The notes beneath the pieces are model-generated. The model made no database searches. It had not been told where the DNA came from and saw only the letters and a program-made list of their open reading frames with translations. DNA of 64,000 nucleotides from Bdellovibrio sp. KM01 (GTDB lineage Bacteria; Bdellovibrionota; Bdellovibrionia; Bdellovibrionales; Bdellovibrionaceae). Position 1 is the stretch's first letter, and every line of letters starts with the position of its first letter. Below, piece by piece: positions 41,656-50,704 of the stretch. Location: assembly GCF_013752535.1 (NCBI RefSeq), contig NZ_CP058348.1, positions 2,356,001-2,420,000 of the forward strand, given 5' to 3'. Position numbers and translations under genes: made by a program.

Positions 41656-42527
41656 GCTTTTGCTCCTTGTAAATTCGCTGCCACAGAAGCTCTGACTTCA
41701 TTCACAATGTGCGAAGCCATTACCAGACCAAAAGTCCCTGTGATGTAACTTGCCGATCCATAAATCATATTACGATTATCACATCCGTGGAAGTCATTCG
41801 TTTTCGGGCACACGCATTTAAAGCCCATGCCTTTATCGTAAGTCAATTCCTCGGGCATCATCACCGGTTCATCCGAGAACACGCAAGGAATTCCGAATTC
41901 TTTTTCCGGGAAATCGTATTTTTGACGAAGAATTTTACGCAACTGATGAGCTAAAGGACAGGTATGAGTCACGCCCAGGTCTTTTTTCTGAATACGCAGT
42001 GGATCCATTTTCGCAGCCGAACCCGCAGAGGTGATCACATGAATATTTTCTTTCACACACGTCGCCAGCAAATGCGCTTTCGCCGTCAAATTGTCGATTG
42101 CATCAATCAGGTAATCAGGTTTGATCGCAAGCATTCTGTCAGAATTTTCTGCATTATAGAATTCAGGGATCACAGTAACTTTCATTTGCGGGTTGATTTT
42201 GCGCAAGCGCTCGCCCATCACTTCGGCTTTTTTCTTACCGACCATGCCTTGAACGGCATGCAATTGACGATTGGTGTTTGTGATACAAACTTCATCGAAA
42301 TCGATGATCGTGATGTGGCCTACACCCGAACGCGCCAAAGATTCAGCGGCCCAAGAACCCACTCCACCGATACCCACAACCATCACGTGTGTGTTCATCA
42401 ACTTTTTCATCGTTGCATCGCCAACCAGGCGCCCCATGCGATCAAAGCGACGGTGCAGAACGTATTCCGTTTCTGGCGGTTGTTGTGGTTGAGTAGGATT
42501 TGTATTTTCGACGGTCGTTGTATCCAT
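41652..42527 (-). CDS. tcdA: tRNA threonylcarbamoyladenosine dehydratase (TcdA/CsdL)
   Basis: E1-like ATP-using enzyme that cyclises N6-threonylcarbamoyladenosine at tRNA position 37. 291 residues: FDRMGRLVGDATMKKL, the nucleotide site VVGIGGVGSWAAESLARSG, DEVCITNTNRQ, DAIDNLTAKA and the CsdL-type HTCPLAHQLRKILR and PCVFSDEP. The ATG at 42527 with AGGGTGC upstream fits better than further-upstream codons that would overlap the tatD gene. Its stop overlaps the small membrane peptide start as ATGA. Confidence 0.92.
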   Translation of the reverse strand: MDTTTVENTNPTQPQQPPETEYVLHRRFDRMGRLVGDATMKKLMNTHVMVVGIGGVGSWAAESLARSGVGHITIIDFDEVCITNTNRQLHAVQGMVGKKKAEVMGERLRKINPQMKVTVIPEFYNAENSDRMLAIKPDYLIDAIDNLTAKAHLLATCVKENIHVITSAGSAAKMDPLRIQKKDLGVTHTCPLAHQLRKILRQKYDFPEKEFGIPCVFSDEPVMMPEELTYDKGMGFKCVCPKTNDFHGCDNRNMIYGSASYITGTFGLVMASHIVNEVRASVAANLQGAKA

Positions 42528-42558
42528 GCACCCTGCTAACGCACCGACCGAAAAAAGG

Positions 42559-43392
42559 TCAATGCAGACTGTCCTTGGGGTCGACCAGATGCACATCTGT
42601 CGAGCCAAAAAGACGGTGAAAATTCCCTGTAGTGATATCTAATATTTCCAAAGGATCAAGGGATTTTAGCTTCCCTATAGTCTTTGCCACCTCCCAAATG
42701 GATTCAGGTGGATTTAGCTGTCCTTTAAACGCCGGCGGAGCCTGATCCGGGCTGTCACTTTCGATCAATAAAAACTCCATAGGAATCTCTTTAACAGCCT
42801 GGTGGAGCTTTTGATTATCTTCGCGGCAAACAGGGCCCCCCACAGACAAGTGCAAACCTCGTTTTAGGAAATCCTGAGCCTTATGCGCACTCCCGTTAAA
42901 GGAATGAACCATGCCTTTTTGCGGAGGGAGTCCAAACAGATCCATGATCATCAAGCTTTCGTCATGGGCCTGTACGATGTGCAAAACCACGGGACGATTT
43001 CCGATGTGACTGATTTCCAGTTGTTCTTCAAAAGCGGTGATCTGGCGGTCCCTGGAGTCCTTCATGATATGCGGCCGGAAATCCAACCCGACTTCTCCAA
43101 GCCCCATGGCTTCAGGAAGTTCCTGGGCAAGTAAGTTTAAGGCCTCTTCCAATTCTTCATCGGAATGATCCGCCACCCAGTACGGATGAACTCCATAACA
43201 AAGACCGATGTGATGAGGAAAACGTGCCTTCAAGCGGCGTTGACGTTCCCAGTCTTCAGGCCCTACTCCCCCCTGCATAAAGAAATGAATGCCCTTCGCC
43301 TGAGCTGCTTCAATGATCTCCGCTTGCTTGCCATCCCAGCGAACATCAGCCAAATGTCCGTGAGCATCAATCCATCGTCCAAACGCAGTCAT
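42559..43392 (-). CDS. TatD-family metal-dependent hydrolase
   Basis: 277 residues. Amidohydrolase-type barrel with the metal-binding DAHGHL near the start, MGLGEVGLDF, VVLHIVQAHD and LLIESDSPDQAP; all are TatD family sites (3'-exonuclease or D-aminoacyl/quality-control roles have been proposed). The ATG at 43392 has AGGAG about 9 bases upstream and lies 10 residues before the metal motif; the open frame extends 58 codons up without homology. The tcdA gene follows 31 bases after. Confidence 0.9.
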   Translation of the reverse strand: MTAFGRWIDAHGHLADVRWDGKQAEIIEAAQAKGIHFFMQGGVGPEDWERQRRLKARFPHHIGLCYGVHPYWVADHSDEELEEALNLLAQELPEAMGLGEVGLDFRPHIMKDSRDRQITAFEEQLEISHIGNRPVVLHIVQAHDESLMIMDLFGLPPQKGMVHSFNGSAHKAQDFLKRGLHLSVGGPVCREDNQKLHQAVKEIPMEFLLIESDSPDQAPPAFKGQLNPPESIWEVAKTIGKLKSLDPLEILDITTGNFHRLFGSTDVHLVDPKDSLH

Positions 43393-43495
43393 ACCATCAC
43401 TCCTACCTGGAAAAACCCCGACTTTAGGTTTGCATAGTTTCAGGACTCTAACAAGTTCTGTCTTGGACCGATACGGATGATGCGAAGGAGTGTGT

Positions 43496-44554
43496 ATGAA
43501 GCACAAGGGTCTACGTTTGGGTTTTGATGTTTCTATGGCTAAGGGAGCGACATTGAAGCCGCTCAAGGTTCAATTTTGGAGCGATGAATCTGCTTTCCAA
43601 AAATTCAAACCACATGCACCGTTCAAGTATATGAGTGACGCCTTAGTGGGATTGTCACTTGTCAAATTAAACTCCTATATCAAATCTCCACTGACGACGA
43701 AGCACATGGACTATCCATTTGCTTTGGATGCTTGGAAAACATTGGATCCCCATGTGGAGATCTATGAACGCTCTCAAGAGCGCGTTCGCTCCCTGCAATC
43801 TCATATCGCCGTCGTTGATCCGCAGCTTTGCGCTCTGTTTGAAGAACACTTCAACGAGACATTCGACACAGCGATGACTCCGTCTGGCTTTGATCTGACA
43901 GCCATGGGGCCTTTGCTTGAAACCTTCGCCTGGTTTGAAAATAAAATGTCTTCTCCATTGCTTTACAATTTCGGTTTGAATTTTTCCAAACCGTTTATGG
44001 ATAAGCTGCACACGCTATACTCCTTCCTTTATAATTTGCGCAGCCTGGTTGCGATCGATCACAATGCCCACGTGGCGGATGCTTCTCATGAAGCGGTGAA
44101 AGTCGACGCGGTAACGGACTATTTGCCACGCGTGGAATACGTGGTGAACGATGCTTTGCTTTACTGGAACTTTAAACGTTTTTCAGAGCCTTTCACGGGG
44201 CGTGGTACTCCTGATCAACGTGTTGAAAAGCTTTTCGCAAACCCAATGGAAAAAGCTTTCCAAAAGTATTCTCACAACGCTTGTCACTTGGTGCACAACT
44301 TACCGAAGTCTTTCATCTCGTCTCTGAATCCGGTAGAGCTGGAAGAAGCTTTCTATCTGGTGCAAATCGACTGGTTGCTGGGCTCCCCTGCAGGTTTGCT
44401 ATTCAAGATCCGCGAAGAGATCTTTGCTTTGCAGAACGGTTACGAAAAAATCTTCTGGAAAGATATTGAGCCTAAAAGCCATAACAAACCGGTGGCTTTG
44501 CATTTGTCATGTGAAGTGACTGAAGAGTTAGTTCATGGAGTAAAGGCGGCTTAG
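43496..44554 (+). CDS. conserved-looking protein of unknown function
   Basis: 352 residues, no signal peptide, no membrane helix, mostly helical with many aromatic residues (PFKYMSDALVGLS, LETFAWFENKM, HTLYSFLYNLRSL, HNACHLVHNL). No domain recognised. AAGGAG lies 5 bases before the ATG at 43496 (GTG 43490 is an alternative). It is alone on the plus strand between tatD and a convergent secreted protein gene, with a strong shared terminator. Confidence 0.75.
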   Translation: MKHKGLRLGFDVSMAKGATLKPLKVQFWSDESAFQKFKPHAPFKYMSDALVGLSLVKLNSYIKSPLTTKHMDYPFALDAWKTLDPHVEIYERSQERVRSLQSHIAVVDPQLCALFEEHFNETFDTAMTPSGFDLTAMGPLLETFAWFENKMSSPLLYNFGLNFSKPFMDKLHTLYSFLYNLRSLVAIDHNAHVADASHEAVKVDAVTDYLPRVEYVVNDALLYWNFKRFSEPFTGRGTPDQRVEKLFANPMEKAFQKYSHNACHLVHNLPKSFISSLNPVELEEAFYLVQIDWLLGSPAGLLFKIREEIFALQNGYEKIFWKDIEPKSHNKPVALHLSCEVTEELVHGVKAA

Positions 44555-44598
44555 GAGCCGGTTTGCGAAAATTGAAAATCGAAAATGGAAGTTATAGA

Positions 44599-44632
44599 AA
44601 AGGCGCCTTATGGGCGCCTTTGTTTTTTTATT
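44599..44632. terminator. bidirectional terminator
   Basis: AAAGGCGCC / GGCGCCTTT stem with a TTATG loop, T-run on the plus strand and A-run on the left; shared by convergent genes. Confidence 0.9.
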
Positions 44633-45563
44633 TGGGTGGGATCGCTACGATACCGGAACGGTACTTTTCGATCTTGGTCCATTGTGGCGCTCCGCCAACA
44701 GCGAGTGGATTGAATTGGCCCTTTTCTAGATTGTCGATGGAATCTAGTCTGCGCATGCTGTGGGCTTCGATCACTTGACCAAAGCTGCCGGGGAATACGT
44801 GGTAGCCCGCATGGGCGACTCCGACAAAGAAGGCATTGTCGATGAAAGCTTGAGGCAATTCGATATCGAAATTAACCAATGTCGTTTTGTCGTCGACCTT
44901 TACGTTGTAGTAAACGTCTTTCTTCATCACTTGGTTGTATCTCATGCCGTGCATGCCCCACGCTGGATGATAGATAAATTGGCCCTGACTGTTACGAATA
45001 CCTGAATCCCAGGACACTGGCTTGCCAGCCAGAATCATCGGATCTTCGGCATCCCATTCCCCATTCAAATCCGGACGAGGATTCCAATACAGAATCTTCC
45101 ATCCCAATTTCTGCAAATGCTGAGTCAGCACCAAGCCATCTGTCCCGCGCGAGATCAGATTTTGATCAAGACGACTCCACAACGCAGACATCTGCGGATT
45201 TTGAGTGGCATCAAAGCCCTGCTTTAAACATTTACGAGTCAAGCCAATACAACTGATGCCTTCCAACTGATCGACGATGGAAGTCGGTGCTCCGACAGAT
45301 TTAATCACTGCCAGACGCTTTTCACGTGTGTTCAAAGATGGATTGCGATCTCCATAGTATTTGGAAATACCGTACTTGTTAAAGAACGCGATATGGGTTT
45401 TGTAAGTTTCCTGAATGCATCGGCTTGCAACATCAACCACAGTTTGGTTGTGCTCAAGGTACATAGCTTTTTCCTGTGGCGTGACCACCAAGTCCGCCGG
45501 CTTTTCCTGGCTCCAGCCCAGGACTGGAGAAACGAGAATCAAAAGAGCACCCGTTAACGACAT
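44628..45563 (-). CDS. secreted protein of unknown function
   Basis: 311 residues with a signal peptide (MSLTGALLILVSPVLGWS). The mature part has paired cysteines (GISCIGLTRKCLKQGF; CIQET earlier), suggesting a disulfide, and a C-terminal compact region WGMHGMRYN and VGVAHAGYHVF rich in His and aromatic residues that could form an enzyme site. No family recognised. The start at 45563 has GAGG 7 bases upstream; earlier ATGs are open but lack support. It is convergent with the 43496 gene. Confidence 0.78.
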   Translation of the reverse strand: MSLTGALLILVSPVLGWSQEKPADLVVTPQEKAMYLEHNQTVVDVASRCIQETYKTHIAFFNKYGISKYYGDRNPSLNTREKRLAVIKSVGAPTSIVDQLEGISCIGLTRKCLKQGFDATQNPQMSALWSRLDQNLISRGTDGLVLTQHLQKLGWKILYWNPRPDLNGEWDAEDPMILAGKPVSWDSGIRNSQGQFIYHPAWGMHGMRYNQVMKKDVYYNVKVDDKTTLVNFDIELPQAFIDNAFFVGVAHAGYHVFPGSFGQVIEAHSMRRLDSIDNLEKGQFNPLAVGGAPQWTKIEKYRSGIVAIPPK

Positions 45564-45678
45564 CGTACACCTCATGTTAATCATGCTTAGAAGTACAAAA
45601 AGCATTCCCTGACGAGATCTCATATACTGAATATCCCGACAATTAATATGTGTATAAATTAAGCAGACTTGTAAATTT

Positions 45679-45700
45679 TAGGAGCGAGGAAGCGCTCCTA
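45679..45700 (-). terminator. hairpin at the end of the dedA-like gene
   Basis: TAGGAGCG / CGCTCCTA stem with a 6-base loop; the stop codon TAG is its first part. On the minus strand followed by AAAATTT, so a weak intrinsic terminator. Confidence 0.6.
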
Positions 45701-46369
45701 GGCGGTTCTCTTTTTTTGGAGCATCTTTTCGCGAATCTTGCGGAACACGAAATAGATCAACAGCAAACCGATGATACCGAACACCACCAATTTGAACTGA
45801 CGAAGCTTCATCAAGATAGGTTCACCGTAATGAGCTAACAAATAGATTTGAGTCGGTACACTGATGGCAGCGGCCAAGCCGTCGATCAACAAAAACTTCC
45901 ACACCGGAAAGTGTAACATCCCACAAGCCAAGTGACCTGGAAAACGAATGCCCGGTGTGAAACGGAAAATCCCGCAGGCGTAAGCACCATATTTATGAGT
46001 CCACTCCTCCACTCGTTTCATCAAGTGAGGTGGAAACATTTTATGAACACGCGGATGATAAAGAAGCTTTCGCCCAAAAACTCTGCCAACTCCATATATG
46101 AGGAAGTCACTGAGAAAGACGGCAAAGAAAGCAATGACGGCAGCGGTATGAACGTTTACGACAGGAGCACCAGGAAAAGGCGGCGGAAAATGTTCTGGGT
46201 GAGATCCCATGAACGCCAGAATACCAACGCTAATCAGAGTCACTTCTTCAGGCAACGGCAAGCCAACTGCTGATAACAACATCATACCGACCAACGCGAA
46301 GTAGACCGTATAAGGTTGGTAAGCAAACTGCGACATCCACTGAAATATCGGCTCGTTGGCAAATTCCAA
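45698..46369 (-). CDS. DedA family membrane protein
   Basis: About 223 residues. DedA/SNARE-associated family signature: GLPLPEEVTLISVG with the key acidic pair, then GRVFGRKLLYHPRVHK, and FRFTPGIRFPGHLACGM with the conserved Arg residues. Members are lipid scramblase-like or proton-dependent transporters that move undecaprenyl phosphate or phospholipids and support envelope integrity. I set the start at TTG 46369, which has GGAG 7 bases upstream; the frame remains open to an ATG at 46429. Lys/Arg-rich C-terminus. Confidence 0.85.
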   Translation of the reverse strand: MEFANEPIFQWMSQFAYQPYTVYFALVGMMLLSAVGLPLPEEVTLISVGILAFMGSHPEHFPPPFPGAPVVNVHTAAVIAFFAVFLSDFLIYGVGRVFGRKLLYHPRVHKMFPPHLMKRVEEWTHKYGAYACGIFRFTPGIRFPGHLACGMLHFPVWKFLLIDGLAAAISVPTQIYLLAHYGEPILMKLRQFKLVVFGIIGLLLIYFVFRKIREKMLQKKRTA

Positions 46370-46465
46370 AAGTAATCTCCTAGGTCCCCTACTATGCAGG
46401 GAACTGTCCCACTTGAACACCCACGTCACACTGTGCTATGTTCACTTTCCGCTATAAGGAATAGT

Positions 46466-47314
46466 ATGCAGAGCGAAAGAGGATTTGAATACGGTGTAAA
46501 ACACATTATCAGCCCGATGTCCGGGTCGGTGCGTGATGTTTTATTAAGCATTCTTGAACTTAGCGCTGACCAAGTGGACTTTTTAATACACCTTGGCTCC
46601 ATCTATCTCAACCATAGTCGCATTGCTAATAATGTTACGGTTTCGAATGGTGACTACTTACGAGTCCATACTAAGCCGCGAAGATTCCCAAAAGGTAACG
46701 TCGACTTCACAAAGCGTATTGTTTTTGAAAATGATCACTTCGTGGTGGTTAACAAGGTCTCGGGAATTCCCGTTCATGGCAGCGTCGATAACATCCAAGA
46801 AAATCTGCAATCCTACATGGAAGAAGTTTTAAAGCAGAAGTTGTATGTCACTCACCGCTTGGATGTTCCCACAAATGGTCTGATCGTTTATGCAAAAACT
46901 GTCGAATTCCAAACAGCCTTCAATAAATTATTGATCGCCCGAGAAATCAAAAAAATCTATCGCGCTAAAATCGAAGGCCACGCCCCGACACTGAAAATTC
47001 TGACTCATTATATGGAGCCATCCCCGCGCGCTCCGAAAGTAGTAAGTCACGAGCAAAAAGATAAATGGCAAGAATGTGTTCTGGAAATTTTGGAAGTAAA
47101 AGAACAAACCGCGCACACCGAATTAAGAATTCACCTGCACACCGGTCGAACTCATCAGATCCGCGCACAACTGGGATATGAAAAATCCCCAATCATCGGC
47201 GATCACGCCTATGGGGCGGAAAAAAGATGGGACGAGGAAAGAATCGAACTGACCGCCTGCGAGTTGCAATTTATCAATCCCATAACAGGCGAATCACATC
47301 ACTTCACTATTTAA
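46466..47314 (+). CDS. RluA-family pseudouridine synthase
   Basis: 282 residues. An S4-like RNA-binding part (about 25-70, LIHLGSIYLNHSRI) is followed by the synthase domain with catalytic Asp133 in HRLDVPTNG and LHTGRTHQIRAQL. This class makes pseudouridine in 23S rRNA or tRNA; the exact site cannot be told. The ATG at 46466 has AAGGA upstream. It is divergent from dedA and convergent with an outer-membrane protein. Confidence 0.9.
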   Translation: MQSERGFEYGVKHIISPMSGSVRDVLLSILELSADQVDFLIHLGSIYLNHSRIANNVTVSNGDYLRVHTKPRRFPKGNVDFTKRIVFENDHFVVVNKVSGIPVHGSVDNIQENLQSYMEEVLKQKLYVTHRLDVPTNGLIVYAKTVEFQTAFNKLLIAREIKKIYRAKIEGHAPTLKILTHYMEPSPRAPKVVSHEQKDKWQECVLEILEVKEQTAHTELRIHLHTGRTHQIRAQLGYEKSPIIGDHAYGAEKRWDEERIELTACELQFINPITGESHHFTI

Positions 47315-47320
47315 AACAGC

Positions 47321-47341
47321 GCAGAGCCAAAGAGGTTCTGC
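47321..47341. terminator. hairpin between convergent genes
   Basis: GCAGAGCC / GGTTCTGC stem (one G-U pair) with a 5-base loop between the pseudouridine synthase and the outer-membrane protein gene; no clear T-run, so only a weak terminator call. Confidence 0.4.
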
Positions 47342-47368
47342 ACTGCATTCCTAAAAGGGAACTGTTAC

Positions 47369-48295
47369 CTACAGTACGTAGATATTTGTCATTAAAGAGT
47401 ACTGTGTATTGAAAGGTTGCCAGATTTTCGTGTCTTCGCCTTTGTAGCTTCCCAACATTGAATCGTTACCTACGCCCAGCGTGAATGAAAATCCACGCGC
47501 TGGTTTAATCCACAAGCTTGCCCCCAAACGAAGTGCCGTCGTGTGATCACCATCCAAACCTTCTACGGCAGAGGAATGGTACCAGTTTTCTACGAAACCA
47601 GTTTTAGTCGTGATTTGGAAAATCGAATTGATGTAGTATTGAAACTGAACGTAGTGCTCAAGACCGAATTGTTTGTTTGTCTGACGAGGATCTGTCACGT
47701 ACATGCCATCGTCAAATGTGGGAATAGATGTGTTGATGCTTGCTGTTTGGCTCTGCCAGTAAATATCTGGTTTTGCCACATAAGCGACAGACCAAGAGCG
47801 ATTGAAGTTATAGTCAGCGTAACCTTCCAAACGGATTTTTGTGATCAAGCCATTCTCTTGAGAAACTTTGCTTGAAGGAAGGTAAGCTTTTACTTTACCG
47901 GAAAGATCGATATCACCGAAGTAACCCAAGTCATAGTTCGAGTAAACGAAATGGATGTCTTGCATTGAAAAGTTGGAAGTTTGCTTTTCACCGTACTCGT
48001 CCATGCCGGCCGTGTTGTAATTGAAGGGCAAGCGCAATGCTGCTTTTTGATCAGCACCCAATTTATAATTGATTGAGAAGTAATCGTAAGTATCAACTGA
48101 GCGCGCTTCAGATGTTGATTTACCCGGCTTCATGTTCGCTTGTGAAGCGATAGAAAAGAAAGTCAGTGACCAGTCGTTTGCACGACCACTTACTGAAGTT
48201 GCGGAAACGAAGTCGTCACCATCCAATACGGCTGCGAAAGAAGACGTCGAAACCAACAAACTTGCGATCAATAAACCGGTCGCTTTTCTTAACAT
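47369..48295 (-). CDS. probable outer-membrane beta-barrel protein
   Basis: 308 residues with a signal peptide (MLRKATGLLIASLLVSTSSFA). The mature part has regular alternation of polar and aromatic residues and glycine turns (FSINYKLGADQKAALRLPF, LEGYADYNFNRSWSVAYV), as in barrels of 10-14 strands. It ends YSLMTNIYVL, without the typical terminal aromatic. No family recognised. Its promoter region is shared with the divergent EEP hydrolase gene (135 bases). Confidence 0.72.
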   Translation of the reverse strand: MLRKATGLLIASLLVSTSSFAAVLDGDDFVSATSVSGRANDWSLTFFSIASQANMKPGKSTSEARSVDTYDYFSINYKLGADQKAALRLPFNYNTAGMDEYGEKQTSNFSMQDIHFVYSNYDLGYFGDIDLSGKVKAYLPSSKVSQENGLITKIRLEGYADYNFNRSWSVAYVAKPDIYWQSQTASINTSIPTFDDGMYVTDPRQTNKQFGLEHYVQFQYYINSIFQITTKTGFVENWYHSSAVEGLDGDHTTALRLGASLWIKPARGFSFTLGVGNDSMLGSYKGEDTKIWQPFNTQYSLMTNIYVL

Positions 48296-48430
48296 TTTTC
48301 ACTCCTAATTACGGATGCTTACGACAAAGACTTGGAAGTTATGCCATAGCGCCTTGCATTAAACAATAGTCAAAAATTAGACAGTCTTTTGACTTGAGCA
48401 GACGCGCAAGAACGCCTACTGTGAGTGCCT

Positions 48431-49615
48431 ATGAAAAAGCACACATTCCTTAAGAACCTGATTCTGTCTCTGGTATTGGCCCTTGCAACGGGTTGTGCCG
48501 TCTCCTTCTCGAAAAAACACTGGGATCTTCCACCGAAAGCGGACAATGAGATCAGCGTTATGTCATTCAATGTCGAAAACTTGTTCGACACTGTAAAGAC
48601 TCCAGGCCATGACGACGAAACATTCTTGCCCGCATATATGAAAAAAGGCGACGCAAAATTACGTACTGCTTGTGTCAAAAATAACGACAGTTCTTATCGC
48701 CAAAATGAGTGTCTGACGACGGACTGGAATCCAGATGCATTGGATACGAAACTTAATAACATCTCTAAAGTTGTTTTAGGCGTTGATAGCAACGGTCCCG
48801 ACAACTTGATGCTGATCGAGATCGAAAGCGACGTTGTTCTTAAGCAATTAAATGAAAAATTGGCGGCAGCAAATTATATCACGCAGGTGATTATCGATGG
48901 ACCTGACAAGCGCGGTATTAACGTCGCATTCTTGTCGCGCTTCCCTCTTGTCGGTAAGCCGGTGTTGCACCCGATCCCATGGAAGCCTGAAAATGAAAAA
49001 GATGGCGAGTGGATGGAACGTTCCCGTCGCATCCTGGAAGTAACTGTAAAGGCACCTAATGGCGATCCTATCACGTTCATGGTGGGTCACTTCCCTTCTC
49101 AAGCGAATCCTACTTACTGGCGTCAACAGATTGCTCAATTCACGGTGGAGTTAATCAAACAAAAAGGCCCGAATGCGATGGTCGTATTCGGTGGAGACTT
49201 GAATATCTCCGCCGAGGAAGAAGACAGAGTTCATATCTTCCGCGACATTCTGGCAAAAGGTGGCGCGGTTTCTCACTTTGTCGGTTGCAAAGACTGTCCG
49301 GGAACTCATAACTACCGCGGCAATTGGTCTTTCCTGGATGCGCAAGTTTACAGCCCAGCCCTTTTGGGTGATGGATCTGGTAGCTATCAAATGATGCCAA
49401 ATACAATCGACGTGATTCGCTACAACCCGATTCATCTTAAAAAAGGTAAATACCCAAAACGTTGGGATTACGATGAGCAAAATGGTATTTCAGATCACTT
49501 CCCGCTTTATGTTCGTTTGAAACAAAGAAGTGAAGCGAAGGCTCCGGTGAAAGATGAAAAACCGGCAGCAACGGATAAGAAAAAAGCTCCTGCTAAAAAG
49601 AGCAAAAAGAAATAG
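48431..49615 (+). CDS. secreted lipoprotein of the endonuclease/exonuclease/phosphatase family
   Basis: 394 residues. Lipoprotein signal ending ALATGC. The EEP domain shows MSFNVENLFDT, LMLIEIESDVVL, FMVGHFPSQ, VFGGDLNISAE and ISDHFPLYV, covering the metal-binding Asn, Glu, Asp and the catalytic His. Targets of such enzymes are nucleic acids, phosphodiesters or phospholipids; for a predator DNA or lipid of prey is possible but unproved. The last ~25 residues are very lysine-rich (KAPAKKSKKK), perhaps for surface or nucleic-acid binding. ATG 48431 chosen; GTG 48425 is an alternative. Confidence 0.88.
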   Translation: MKKHTFLKNLILSLVLALATGCAVSFSKKHWDLPPKADNEISVMSFNVENLFDTVKTPGHDDETFLPAYMKKGDAKLRTACVKNNDSSYRQNECLTTDWNPDALDTKLNNISKVVLGVDSNGPDNLMLIEIESDVVLKQLNEKLAAANYITQVIIDGPDKRGINVAFLSRFPLVGKPVLHPIPWKPENEKDGEWMERSRRILEVTVKAPNGDPITFMVGHFPSQANPTYWRQQIAQFTVELIKQKGPNAMVVFGGDLNISAEEEDRVHIFRDILAKGGAVSHFVGCKDCPGTHNYRGNWSFLDAQVYSPALLGDGSGSYQMMPNTIDVIRYNPIHLKKGKYPKRWDYDEQNGISDHFPLYVRLKQRSEAKAPVKDEKPAATDKKKAPAKKSKKK

Positions 49616-49635
49616 CACCTGATGCTGAAAGTAAA

Positions 49636-49668
49636 AAAAGCCGCGTTTTAAACCGCGGCTTTTTTTAT
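49636..49668. terminator. bidirectional terminator
   Basis: AAAGCCGCG / CCGCGGCTTT with a 7-base loop, A-run left and T-run right; serves the EEP gene and the convergent lipoprotein gene. Confidence 0.92.
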
Positions 49669-49716
49669 AACCCTGGTCAGTTGCCCGACCACCCTTGCAT
49701 TTCGCTTTCTAAATTC

Positions 49717-50652
49717 CTAGTAAACCAGCAATCGACCGATATCAACCGTTGGACGGTGACCGCAAGTCGCAAGATCTTGCTTCCATTTGTTACCTACAGA
49801 AACTGAAGAGCTGTCGAAAGTAACACTGTTTTTGCGCTTGTCTGATTCGATCACACCGGCACCCACAAGCTCATTGCAACGGCCTTCAACTTTCACAGTC
49901 AAATCCTTTGCAGAAACCGCATATTGATCCTTACCCAAAACCATAGCCATGTCAGAATTAAGAATCGCAACAGCAGGTGCTGTCAAACTTGCGCGATCAA
50001 TCTGCATTTTCATAATATAAGAAAACGACTCTTCTCTAACACCGCTCGCGGAAGAAGCTTTAAACTTACCGCTGGATTCAACTGCGAGACCCAATTTCGA
50101 AGGATCGTCTTTCAATGTAACCAGAACCATTTTGTAAGAATCCTCAAACACGTTCACATAGGTCTTTTTCAAATCCACCACATCAGCGAAAGATTTAACC
50201 GGCTGACCCAGAATCTCCACGCCAAATTCACCGTCTTCGGTGCTAGCAATAGTGACGTTGAAGGTTTTGTTCATTTTACTTTTGATGGCACCCAATCCGT
50301 TTGAATAGTTCAGATCTTCTTTCAAAGAAGTGATCTTTAACGTTGTGACACCTTTTTCATCAGTCGCTTTGTCGCTGATAGAGTACAAAGATTTTGCGAC
50401 ATCTGCGTGGCCCAAAGCCAATTGCGCAAGCTCCAATGCTTCAATTTGTTTTTCCATCATCACGGTTGAAGCCGCATAAGCTCCGATTTTCAAACCGGAA
50501 GAAGTGCCAACGTTGCCGCCTTTATTACCTTTTGGCTTACGGATTTTCGCCATAACCTCAGGAGTTCCAACTTGCTTGTCTTGTGGAGTACAAGCAGTCG
50601 TTAAAAGTGCGGATGAAATAAATAGAGCGGAAAGTACTTTTAGGCTTTTCAT
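49717..50652 (-). CDS. lipoprotein of unknown function
   Basis: 311 residues with a lipoprotein signal ending LLTTAC. The mature part starts with a basic Gly-rich segment (RKPKGNKGGNVG) and continues helical then beta-rich, with a repeated LTVKVEG-like pattern and few cysteines near the C-terminus (RCNEL, ATCGH). No family recognised. It lies 52 bases after the THUMP methyltransferase stop on the same strand. Confidence 0.72.
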   Translation of the reverse strand: MKSLKVLSALFISSALLTTACTPQDKQVGTPEVMAKIRKPKGNKGGNVGTSSGLKIGAYAASTVMMEKQIEALELAQLALGHADVAKSLYSISDKATDEKGVTTLKITSLKEDLNYSNGLGAIKSKMNKTFNVTIASTEDGEFGVEILGQPVKSFADVVDLKKTYVNVFEDSYKMVLVTLKDDPSKLGLAVESSGKFKASSASGVREESFSYIMKMQIDRASLTAPAVAILNSDMAMVLGKDQYAVSAKDLTVKVEGRCNELVGAGVIESDKRKNSVTFDSSSVSVGNKWKQDLATCGHRPTVDIGRLLVY

Positions 50653-50704
50653 AAGGGCAGAATCTAACCTGATCGGTTCGATTCCGCCAGAGGCAAATCC
50701 TCTT